From: Desulfobacteraceae bacterium
Lineage (GTDB): Bacteria; Desulfobacterota; Desulfobacteria; Desulfobacterales; Desulfosarcinaceae
Assembly (NCBI GenBank): GCA_003599575.1
Contig: QZKV01000107.1
Span: forward strand, 1-32,150
Length of the DNA stretch: 32,150 nt
Direction: 5' to 3'
Both the position numbers and the translations under genes were made by a program. How positions within the stretch are numbered: the stretch's first letter is position 1; each line of letters opens with the position of its first letter. The notes below the pieces were generated by a model. It had not been told where the DNA came from. It searched no databases and saw nothing but the letters and a program-made list of their open reading frames with translations. Positions 25,869-32,150 of this stretch are shown here, piece after piece.

Positions 25869-26282
25869 TTAAAGCCTATTGACCAGTTGACGCCAGCGTT
25901 CATCGAGTCGGCGGTAATCGTCGATGAATGCTTCCAAGGCAGCCACATCCCTGCGGGAGATATCCAGCCTGGCGGCGTAGGCATAAATGCGCTCTTTTTC
26001 AGGCAGCGAAAAATAGCGGTCCAGAGAGGCCAGCATGATCGCATCTTTGAGGACGACCAAAGCCGTGATCCGGGAGACTTTCTGCTTTTCGATCAAGAAG
26101 CTCTTATCCGTGGCCTTAAAGAAGTGATCGAAATCGATTCCCAGCCGCAGTGCCTGGCGGCGCACGAAGGCGTACTCCGGTGGACCGTTGTCCTTGTCCG
26201 CTTTGGCGATGGCCAGAAGAATTTGTATATAGGTTTGGGGTTCAAAATCAGGCGTCGCGGCATCCACAAAACTCAGATCCAT
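25869..26282 (-). CDS. TerB-like helical protein
   Basis: 137 residues from ATG 26282, chosen for GGAG 7 nt upstream. All-helical, with an ILLAIAKADKDNGPPEYAFVRRQALRLG segment that has the look of the TerB/DjlA-type domain: an acidic loop AKADKDNGPPE followed by a basic helix, then IDFDHFFKATD and a C-terminal DISRRDVAALEAFIDDYR. TerB-like domains are linked to metal or envelope stress, but their biochemical role is unclear. It is the first gene of a two-gene unit with the ion-exchanger-like protein, so it may modulate that transporter from the cytosol. Family assignment is by pattern only. Confidence 0.6.
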   Translation of the reverse strand: MDLSFVDAATPDFEPQTYIQILLAIAKADKDNGPPEYAFVRRQALRLGIDFDHFFKATDKSFLIEKQKVSRITALVVLKDAIMLASLDRYFSLPEKERIYAYAARLDISRRDVAALEAFIDDYRRLDERWRQLVNRL

Positions 26283-26918
26283 TTCATTCTCCTCGCTGAA
26301 ATCTGCAGGCCAAGCGGTCAAAACAATGCAGCGGGGGAAAGGCCCCACTGCTTTTAAAAGCGAAGCATAGGCCCGGGAAGCGAGCGCAAGGGCCGCGCAA
26401 AACAGTTTTGCGCCGGCTCTTGGCGTTTCCGGACCGTTCGATGACTATTGCATATTCGCGAAGAAATTACAAAAGAAGTGTGATCGTTTGACCAGGCAAC
26501 ATCCAGCCGAATTTCGTCCCAGGCTGGCAGAATCCGTCATGGAGGATAAAAAGAACGTCCGCACCCGGAAACACTTCGCCCGTGCTGTTTAACTTTTCCC
26601 GCAAGGAACAGAATAGTCCGCAAAAAACAAGCACGACCGATCACAAAAAGGGGTTCATAACCAAGCCCGAAATCAAAGTCTTCTTGCTTTTTGCAATTTC
26701 AATTTGCAAATTGCAATTACCTTTCTTATTGCCAACCTCGCGTAACACCGATTTAAAATGATTGTTAAGACCTTTTATTTATTGGATTTTATAATTTTTT
26801 GGGCGAAGTGTAATAAAATGGCACAAAAAGTGCTTTTAGCTCAGTCGAAGCCTAACTTTTTCATCATCTTCCTCTCTTGCTCGCAGGGTGGCGCCTGGCG
26901 CCACCCTGCATCCCCTTT
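26283..26918. other. AT-rich gene-free region
   Basis: 636 bases between the TerB-like gene and the ferritin-like gene. The right half is much more AT-rich than its surroundings. It holds an inverted repeat TTGCAATTT/AAATTGCAA (26691-26716), a promoter-like TATAAT at 26790-26795 and a strong terminator hairpin (26883-26920). No coding frame was found. The left part carries the upstream region of the TerB-like gene. Confidence 0.6.
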
Positions 26919-26920
26919 TT
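26802..26920 (+). ncRNA. Candidate small RNA ending at a strong terminator
   Basis: A plus-strand TATAAT at 26790-26795, with a weak TTAAGA 18 nt upstream, is followed about 120 nt later by a 13-bp perfect G/C hairpin and TTTTT. There is no plus-strand gene that this terminator could serve. The RNA would contain a small GCACAAAAAGTGC hairpin (26822-26834), a pyrimidine-rich single-stranded stretch and the terminator. Its 3' end would touch the 3' end of the ferritin-like gene. Prediction from signals only. Confidence 0.3.
26883..26920 (+). terminator. Rho-independent terminator (plus strand)
   Basis: GCAGGGTGGCGCC pairs perfectly with GGCGCCACCCTGC (26883-26909), followed by ATCCCC and TTTTT at 26916-26920. 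On the minus strand the hairpin lies just after the ferritin-like stop but is not followed by a T-tract, so it fits plus-strand termination better. Confidence 0.65.
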
Positions 26921-27407
26921 AAATGGAAGTATCCCGGTCTGCGGAGTTGAGCATTTTGTTCATTTCGTTCAACTGATCGATATGCGATCGCTCCTCATTG
27001 ATAATGCGCTCCAATTGCAGCATGGTTTCCGAATGATCCAGAAAACTGTACAGCATTTCGTAAAACAGGATCGTATCCTCTTCCAGTTCAAGGGATTGAT
27101 TCAGCACCTCTTTCAGCTCGGTCGCAGCTGAAAGCCGGTTTTCATCCAGGGAAAAAGTCTGCTGTGCCATCATACTCTTCAACAAATCGCGCCCAAGATC
27201 ATGAATTTGACGATCCTTGGGCGTGAAAGGCCGCCCCACATCCAATTGCGCGAACCACCGGGCGTGCGCATTTTCCTGTTCGGCCATGTGCTCGAGCAAA
27301 CCGGCGACCTGCGGGTCCGCGGCCCTTTGGGATGCCTTGAGGTAGACGGCTTCGCCGTTGCGCTCAATTTGTATAGCAATAAAGCGGATATCGGCTAACG
27401 TAAACAT
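26919..27407 (-). CDS. Ferritin-like/rubrerythrin-type diiron protein
   Basis: 162 residues, a single four-helix ferritin-like domain. Diiron ligands fit E15 in helix 1, E45-x2-H48 in helix 2 (AEQENAHARW), an acidic LELEED in helix 3 (about 107-111) and E139-x2-H142 in helix 4 (NEERSHID). This is the rubrerythrin/erythrin-type arrangement without a rubredoxin domain. Such proteins handle peroxide or iron in anaerobes. No signal peptide, so cytosolic. The ATG has GGAGGGGG 7-8 nt upstream. Stand-alone gene; no partner such as rubredoxin or desulfoferrodoxin is adjacent. The family is secure; the exact reaction is not. Confidence 0.85.
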   Translation of the reverse strand: MFTLADIRFIAIQIERNGEAVYLKASQRAADPQVAGLLEHMAEQENAHARWFAQLDVGRPFTPKDRQIHDLGRDLLKSMMAQQTFSLDENRLSAATELKEVLNQSLELEEDTILFYEMLYSFLDHSETMLQLERIINEERSHIDQLNEMNKMLNSADRDTSI

Positions 27408-27688
27408 TTGTACGCCCCCTCCATTTTAATGCAGCAACGCACGCCGGTTTCTTACCATTTTCACCGCTTCAGGCACAATCCCCGCCAACTCCCCCGGAGA
27501 TTCTGATGAACTCGCAGCATGGTTTTAGATTTTTAGATGGTTATCCACTTCGTTCAAGTGAGTTACGGAGCTGCTTTTTGCCACAACGCCGGGGGGGATA
27601 GCCTGCACGATTTCGAGGAGGTTCGCATCGATATCCTGCCGCAACGCGCAGCCCCCTCAGCGGCGATGCCGCCCTTATGGACCTTTTC

Positions 27689-27720
27689 GCTGGTTCCCAA
27701 GCTCCAGCTTGGGAACCAGC
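27689..27720. repeat. Perfect 15-bp palindromic element
   Basis: GCTGGTTCCCAAGCT, two C, then its exact reverse complement AGCTTGGGAACCAGC. No T-tract follows, so it is not an ordinary terminator. It has the form of a dispersed extragenic palindromic repeat (REP-like). Confidence 0.8.
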
Positions 27721-27855
27721 GGGAAGGTGGCGCTCGGGGACCAGCGCAAGGCTGATTTCCAAATGCGGTTACCTGGCTGTCGATGTGTCCCGGATTGAAG
27801 CGCAGGTCATGTCTGCTGGTGGCGTGGCTCCTGCTTGCCGGAGCGAAAAAATCTC

Positions 27856-28031
27856 GATCACCTGGAGCGGCAGGGGTTTGACGGCATTCTCATCGACACG
27901 GATGCGGCGGGCGACAGCCTCCGCAAGTGGCAGGACCAAATGGCATCTTTGGCGGAAGACTGCTTTTGATCGGTTTTGCCCGAACCGAGCTGCACCAGCG
28001 CTGGCTGGAAACAACCGCACCCGACGCATAG
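27856..28031 (+). pseudogene. Probable 3' remnant of a decayed gene
   Basis: Two adjacent frames look coding. The first runs DHLERQGFDGILIDTDAAGD and on to a TGA at 27967. Shifted by one frame, the second runs through GIFGGRLLLIGFARTELHQ and ends naturally at TAG 28029-28031. Joined by one frameshift they would make a plausible C-terminal part of a signalling-type protein (the GFDGILIDTD strand-loop resembles a receiver-type core). No start or upstream domain is preserved. The family is unknown and the call rests on composition. Confidence 0.35.
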
Positions 28032-28040
28032 AACAAAAGC

Positions 28041-28691
28041 CTAAAACCTGAACCCTACCAGCACGGTGCCGGCAAAGCCGTTCAGATTCCCCTTTAATTG
28101 AACAGGAATTGTGAATATGTTCTCTTCAATTTCGACATCATCGGTCCAGCGATAGAGACCTTCGGCACCGATGAAAAACCGCGGGGATATGTTATAGTAG
28201 CCGCCGGCAACAACATGCACGCCGAATACGAAATCTTGCTCATCCTCATCAAAACTGCCGCCCGAGAAAAAATCGATCTCCGATTGAAAATTGACGAAAT
28301 AACCGCCCACACCACCCCCGGCGAACAAAACCACCGGACCAAGGGGCAACTCCCCTTTCAACGTACCCACAATGGAACTGACAATGATCCAATCTTCCCG
28401 GGTGTAATTACCGAATGAAGAGCTGCCGCGCAGCTCCTGGTCTGCGAAAAAATTGTTGAAGCCCGCTTCGACTACCAGATTTTTGACAAGATACCGGCCG
28501 TAAACAAACCCGGCAAACAAATCCGCATCGTAGCCGGCATCATCCAGATCCTCGGTGGGTTGGTTCACCCCTATCCCCAGGCGGATGTAGTTTTTGTACC
28601 TGTCGGAATCCGCTCCCGCACCCGTTGCCGTGAATAGAGATAGGATCAGGATCGCAACGCAAAAGCTTAAAGTGAAGTGCCCGTGTTCCAT
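28041..28691 (-). CDS. Outer-membrane beta-barrel protein
   Basis: 216 residues. A signal peptide (about 1-27, ending TGAGA) precedes alternating-hydrophobicity strands such as YIRLGIGVNQP, LFAGFVYGRYL, VVLFAGGGVGGYFVNF and FGVHVVAGGYYNI, ending in VLVGFRF with the C-terminal Phe that marks BAM-inserted barrels. The size fits an 8-stranded OmpW/OmpA-like barrel. An acidic loop, GGSFDEDEQD, would face outward. Repeated GGAG motifs directly precede the ATG. It begins 22 nt after the acetoacetate-decarboxylase-like gene, so the two are probably one operon, which is an unusual pairing. Substrate unknown. Confidence 0.82.
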   Translation of the reverse strand: MEHGHFTLSFCVAILILSLFTATGAGADSDRYKNYIRLGIGVNQPTEDLDDAGYDADLFAGFVYGRYLVKNLVVEAGFNNFFADQELRGSSSFGNYTREDWIIVSSIVGTLKGELPLGPVVLFAGGGVGGYFVNFQSEIDFFSGGSFDEDEQDFVFGVHVVAGGYYNISPRFFIGAEGLYRWTDDVEIEENIFTIPVQLKGNLNGFAGTVLVGFRF

Positions 28692-28713
28692 CTCCTCCTC
28701 CTCCCCTCATCGC

Positions 28714-29481
28714 TTAATTGTCCATTAAGTTTCTTCCCGCAAACAAAATCGCCTGACTGACCGGGCTGTACAGGTACTGAAAAGGTGACTTGGAAAGGCC
28801 GAGCGCACGCAATTCGCTTGCGATCGGATGCACCGATCCGATTTCCAGGGTGGCCGCCCGCCGGCTGCTGCTGACGGCCATTTCCAATGGATTGAAAACC
28901 ACATTGGCCACCAGGGGGATATCGCCGATGACCGAGTAGGTTTGAACCCTGGAAATCTTCCGCCGCTTGGTCGGAAGTATTTTGCCTTTCAGAGTGAGAA
29001 TCGCTTGTTGTTTTTCTGCCAACCGGCAGATGATCTGATCCTCTTCTCTGTGGAAATCGATATCGGCGATAAACTTCGGATACCCGAACATTTCCACCCC
29101 GCCTGTCCTGGCAATCTCGGTGGTGACCGGCAGCTTCCAGACAAAAGCGCTGAGCTTGCGGGCAAGCAACTGCACGGCCGCCGTAACCAGGGGGATTTGA
29201 CGCCGCCGGAATGTGGTCAGAAAGGCGATGCTGAATTCGTTATAAGGATCGATATCGGTGCGGCGGTATTCAAAAGCCGTAAATGCCACCAGGCACCTGC
29301 CCGGCAGCAGTTCAATGGGATTCATGAGGGCAAGCGGCAGCCGCTGTTTGACCTGCCGGGTGGAGGCTGTATAAACCGCCGTCAAGGAGGTTGTATCGTA
29401 GTAAAATGTCGGCAGCATCCCCTGCATGCCTCTCAGGTTGAATTCCCATTGCTTGACGCCCTTGAAAAATTCATCCTTCAT
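28714..29481 (-). CDS. Acetoacetate decarboxylase-like (ADC family) protein
   Basis: 255 residues. The ADC fold is a closed beta-barrel whose Schiff-base lysine sits in a GYPK motif. Here it is VEMFGYPKFIADIDF (near residues 128-142), with the lysine present. CLVAFTAFEYRRTDIDPYNEFSIAF supplies the conserved Arg/Glu region of the family. True acetoacetate decarboxylase needs further residues that cannot be checked here, and many homologues act on other keto acids or in natural-product pathways. AAGGAGGAG 5-7 nt upstream supports ATG 29481. First gene of a likely operon with the outer-membrane protein. Solventogenic partners (CoA transferase, adh) are absent. Confidence 0.78.
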   Translation of the reverse strand: MKDEFFKGVKQWEFNLRGMQGMLPTFYYDTTSLTAVYTASTRQVKQRLPLALMNPIELLPGRCLVAFTAFEYRRTDIDPYNEFSIAFLTTFRRRQIPLVTAAVQLLARKLSAFVWKLPVTTEIARTGGVEMFGYPKFIADIDFHREEDQIICRLAEKQQAILTLKGKILPTKRRKISRVQTYSVIGDIPLVANVVFNPLEMAVSSSRRAATLEIGSVHPIASELRALGLSKSPFQYLYSPVSQAILFAGRNLMDN

Positions 29482-30166
29482 GACACTCCTCCTTTGCTTT
29501 GGGAGTTTATTGTCATGGGAGCGGGGCGGGGGGCCCCATCGGCCTCAAGCCCCGTCGTAAGAGGGGATATCCTTAGGGAGCGTTGGGTTGCAGCCTGTTT
29601 CGTATGCCTGCACCTCCGGATAGACGCCATCCGCGGCTGCGCATCCAACATGATTTTTATCAAATCCAATGTTTTGCCCGCACGCCCATTGCCGGAAGCG
29701 GTCAGCTTTTAATGAACGTCGCCGGACGTTTGGGTTTTTTTGTACTACAATGAATCAGACCAGCGGGCAAGTTATATGTTCCTTGAAGGGTCGGCTCTCT
29801 TTTGGCTTGCAGTTTGGCATCTGGAATGCCAACTTATTTTCCGGCTCCGCTCGGGGCGGACGTTCGCATACAGGAGCCTGACCCGCCGCGGCGGCCATGG
29901 CCCCGGGCCTCATGAAGGGATTGTTTCGGGAAGCATTGGATTACGCGCGAAAAAGAGCGCAAGGCGGCCAACCCATCATCAACTCTCTTGACAGCATAAG
30001 GTAGAGATCCGCACCTGAGGGTGCTGCACTCCCGAAGCCGAGCTGTTTGGATGCTTTTCTCTTTCTTAAAATTGTCCCCGGCCTGCTTTTCGCCCGGCTT
30101 GCTGTTGTGGTAAGGCGGATGTACAAATGATGCGTGGCAGCGGGTCTCAAAAGAGGCGTTGCGCTT
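29482..30166. other. Gene-free intergenic region with plus-strand terminator
   Basis: 685 bases between the chemoreceptor stop and the ADC-like start, both on the minus strand. It should hold the ADC promoter (right of 29482). It also has a plus-strand terminator-like hairpin at 29715-29741 with no plus-strand gene before it. No coding frame with a ribosome site and recognisable protein was seen on either strand. Confidence 0.5.
29715..29741 (+). terminator. Rho-independent terminator-like hairpin (plus strand)
   Basis: AACGTC-GCCG-GACGTT (29715-29730), then TGGG and seven T. Good form for intrinsic termination on the plus strand, but no plus-strand gene precedes it; the nearest genes both run on the minus strand. 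Confidence 0.6.
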
Positions 30167-32150
30167 TTATACCGTAAACTTCCGCACCATCTCCTTTAGC
30201 TGTCCGGCAAGCCGGCTCAACTCCTCGGCGCTTATCTTCACCTGTGAGCTGCTATCAGCCATCTCACCGGACGCTTGGTTTACTTCGGCGATATCTCTGG
30301 CGATCTCCCCGGCCACCGTTGAACTTTGCGCCACATTCTGCGTCACCTCCAGGATACCATGCGAGGCATGGGCAACGTTGGTCGCAATCTCTTTGGTGGT
30401 TACCGACTGCTCTTCCACGGCGGTGGCGATGATCGATACGATGTCGTTGACTTCATTTATGACCCTGGGGATCTTTCCGATGTCGCCGATTACCGCTGCG
30501 GTGGAATCCTGGATCTCCTGAATACGGCTCTTAATCTCGCCCGTAGCCAAAGCGGTTTGCCTGGCCAGTTCCTTGATCTCATTTGCCACCACGGCAAAAC
30601 CCCTGCCCGTATCTCCGGCCCTGGCCGCCTCGATGGTGGCATTCAAGGCCAACAGGTTGGTCTGGTTCGAAATCTCCGTGATGGCCTCCGTCACCTTGCT
30701 GATCTCCTGGGCTGCCTTGCCCAACCAATTCAGCGTTTCGGATACCCCCTCGGTGGTGCTTACGGCTTCTTTTGAAACGCTGCGGGCTTTTTCCGCCTTA
30801 TGGGCGATTTCACCGATCGTGGCGGACATCTGTTCGGCCGATGTTGCCACCATGCCCACGTTGGCGGATGCCTGTTCGCTGGCAGACGCCACAGTGCACA
30901 TATTGTTGTTCATCTGCTCGGATGCACTGGCGACCATATTTGCTTTCGCAGAGGTCTGCTCCGCGCCCGTCGACATGTTGGCGGCAATGGTGGAGAGACT
31001 GGTCGAAGATGAAGTCAACAGCTCCGTGCCTGCCACAATCTCTTTGACGATCTTCTGTATATTTCCCATGAATATATTGAACCACCTGGCCAAATCCCCC
31101 AACTCGTCGTTGGAAATAATGCGAACACGCTTGGCAAGGTTTCCACTTTCATGCATCCGCTCCTTGAGAAGGTATAGCGGTTTGAGCATCCTGGATATAT
31201 AGAAGGTTAAAGCACAACCCGAGCCCGCAAGCATGATGATGGTTGCCAAAAGCCACGCGTTTCGAATACGCAGCAACGGCCCCAGAATTTCGCTCTCGTC
31301 CTGTTCGACGACGATGGTCCATTGTGAATCATAAAAGGGCATCGATGCGCCGAGCTTTACATTGCCGTCAGCGCCTGAATAGAAACCCATTGCTTCGCGC
31401 GCGCCAGTGGTTATTCCGGCATTGGTTTGATAAACTCCTTTTCCTCCGTTCAAATTTCGATCCCATGGAAATTTACTGCCCGTCTGTTTCAGAAACGCAC
31501 CGGGGAACACCCGCGATTCTGTAATCATGAGATTGTTTTTGTTAACGATATAATAATCCAGCGACCGGCCCACACCGGCCAGGTAAAACACCCCTGCTTT
31601 TCCAGCCAGGTTGCCGATCTCTCCATTAACGATATTCGTCAACATGAAGGCATCTGCATGAATATAGACCTTTCCGCCTTCCTGGACCGGCGCCGCAAAA
31701 GTCAGGTACGCTTTATCGCCGTCAACATACGGATCCGAATAGCCCAGGGATGGGTTGAGATCATTTCTCCACGGTTTCCCGATGCGGCTGGTGTCCGAAG
31801 ATGCCTTTATTTCACCGTTTTTAACAAAGTCGATCGCATGATACACCTTGAAGGTAAGTATCCTGCGCTTCCCTGAACGGATCTCATCCTTAAACGGGTG
31901 ATTTTCAATATCGAACACATCACTCTGCACGATCTTTTTAAAATATTCCGTAAGGTCCGCGTCGTTCATTTTATTGGCAACAGCGGCGAGTTGATGTGAA
32001 AACTTGATATTCTGATCAAGGAACCTGATCACCCCCTGTTGTTTCGCATCGACAAAGTTCATCAAGCCGCTAAGCGATTCCTTGACCAGCATCCCGTAGA
32101 CGCCTTTGTAGGCAAAGATCATCAGCGCGGTAATAAAACAGGCGAACAAG
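30167..32150 (-). CDS. Methyl-accepting chemotaxis protein, N-terminus beyond window
   Basis: At least 660 residues; the frame is open to the right edge and the first visible residues already lie in the first transmembrane helix ([17 protein letters not shown]), so only a few residues are missing. The periplasmic double-Cache-like sensor domain follows (about 40-290), with [20 protein letters not shown] and a second lobe ending [17 protein letters not shown] second membrane helix (about 298-318), a HAMP domain (about 320-375) and a long signalling coiled coil come next. The coil's tip reads [21 protein letters not shown], the CheA/CheW contact. No CheR/CheB-binding pentapeptide is seen at the C-terminus (MVRKFTV). 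The ligand is probably a small organic acid or amino acid, as for most Cache receptors; the sequence does not fix which. No che genes are adjacent. Confidence 0.93.
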   Translation of the reverse strand, partial: LFACFITALMIFAYKGVYGMLVKESLSGLMNFVDAKQQGVIRFLDQNIKFSHQLAAVANKMNDADLTEYFKKIVQSDVFDIENHPFKDEIRSGKRRILTFKVYHAIDFVKNGEIKASSDTSRIGKPWRNDLNPSLGYSDPYVDGDKAYLTFAAPVQEGGKVYIHADAFMLTNIVNGEIGNLAGKAGVFYLAGVGRSLDYYIVNKNNLMITESRVFPGAFLKQTGSKFPWDRNLNGGKGVYQTNAGITTGAREAMGFYSGADGNVKLGASMPFYDSQWTIVVEQDESEILGPLLRIRNAWLLATIIMLAGSGCALTFYISRMLKPLYLLKERMHESGNLAKRVRIISNDELGDLARWFNIFMGNIQKIVKEIVAGTELLTSSSTSLSTIAANMSTGAEQTSAKANMVASASEQMNNNMCTVASASEQASANVGMVATSAEQMSATIGEIAHKAEKARSVSKEAVSTTEGVSETLNWLGKAAQEISKVTEAITEISNQTNLLALNATIEAARAGDTGRGFAVVANEIKELARQTALATGEIKSRIQEIQDSTAAVIGDIGKIPRVINEVNDIVSIIATAVEEQSVTTKEIATNVAHASHGILEVTQNVAQSSTVAGEIARDIAEVNQASGEMADSSSQVKISAEELSRLAGQLKEMVRKFTV

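Larger units (their letters stand above)
27408..28040. other. Gene-free region with palindrome and probable gene remnant
   Basis: 633 bases between the ferritin-like gene and the outer-membrane protein gene. They hold the promoter region of the ferritin-like gene, a perfect 15-bp palindrome (27689-27720) and a coding-like but broken stretch (27856-28031). The part 27540-27680 also has a gene-like composition on the plus strand (HDFEEVRIDILPQRAAP) but no start signal. Confidence 0.5.

Noticed and set aside
28828..29712. Plus-strand open frame of 294 codons.
   Set aside because: Antisense to the ADC-like gene, which has the GYPK active-site motif and a strong ribosome site.
29990..30110. Riboswitch-like sequence (GAGGGTGCTGCACTCCCGAAGCC) in the gap after the chemoreceptor.
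   Set aside because: It matches no c-di-GMP, TPP, fluoride or cobalamin core I know, and it does not precede a plus-strand gene.

Overview
The window looks like chromosomal DNA of a sulfate-reducing-type Desulfobacterota (Desulfobacteraceae/Desulfosarcina-like). This rests on a heterodisulfide-reductase/Qmo/DsrK-type electron-transfer locus, an apparent selenocysteine codon, a 'GGIAHDFNNLL'-type histidine kinase, GC-rich codon use and dispersed G/C-run palindromic repeats. The lineage is inferred from gene content. No rRNA, tRNA, CRISPR array, phage gene or intact transposase was seen.

Layout. 1-1382 (-) is the N-terminal part of a PAS/PAS histidine kinase cut by the left edge. 1944-4943 (+) is a two-gene unit: a repeat-rich single-pass membrane protein and a small exported coiled-coil protein. 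4997-9351 holds ordinary housekeeping or stress genes: an O-methyltransferase, a SixA-like phosphatase, a TPR protein, an ADP-ribose-type Nudix hydrolase, Hsp33 and a small membrane protein. 9352-10115 is gene-free and repeat-rich. 10116-15729 (-) is the most interesting part. In transcription order it encodes a stand-alone PocR-domain protein, a QmoA/HdrA-like flavoprotein, a QmoB-like 2x[4Fe-4S] plus MvhD protein, a HdrC-DsrK/HdrD-like protein, and a tRNA-dihydrouridine synthase. 15730-17282 is a second gene-free, repeat-rich stretch whose repeats match those at 9.5-9.9 kb in inverted orientation, so the redox locus is bracketed by long imperfect inverted repeats.

17283-26282 carries argF, a divergent Nudix protein, cysS, a DHFR-like reductase, a quinone oxidoreductase, a zinc-ribbon HDOD protein, a double-HTH protein, a CaCA-type exchanger and a TerB-like protein. 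26919-32150 carries a ferritin-like protein, a probable decayed gene, an outer-membrane barrel protein paired with an acetoacetate-decarboxylase-like protein, and a Cache/HAMP chemoreceptor cut by the right edge.

Main discovery candidate: the HdrC-DsrK/HdrD-like gene (11185-12414, -) is interrupted by one in-frame TGA exactly where the family has the Cys of its ECGHAY motif. Both flanks stay intact and in frame, and a stem-loop with a GGU-containing apical loop lies 12 nt after the TGA, as bacterial SECIS elements do. I read it as a 409-residue selenoprotein. With its PocR, QmoA-like and QmoB/MvhD-like neighbours it would form a soluble electron-transfer (possibly electron-bifurcating) complex whose partner is not encoded in this window.
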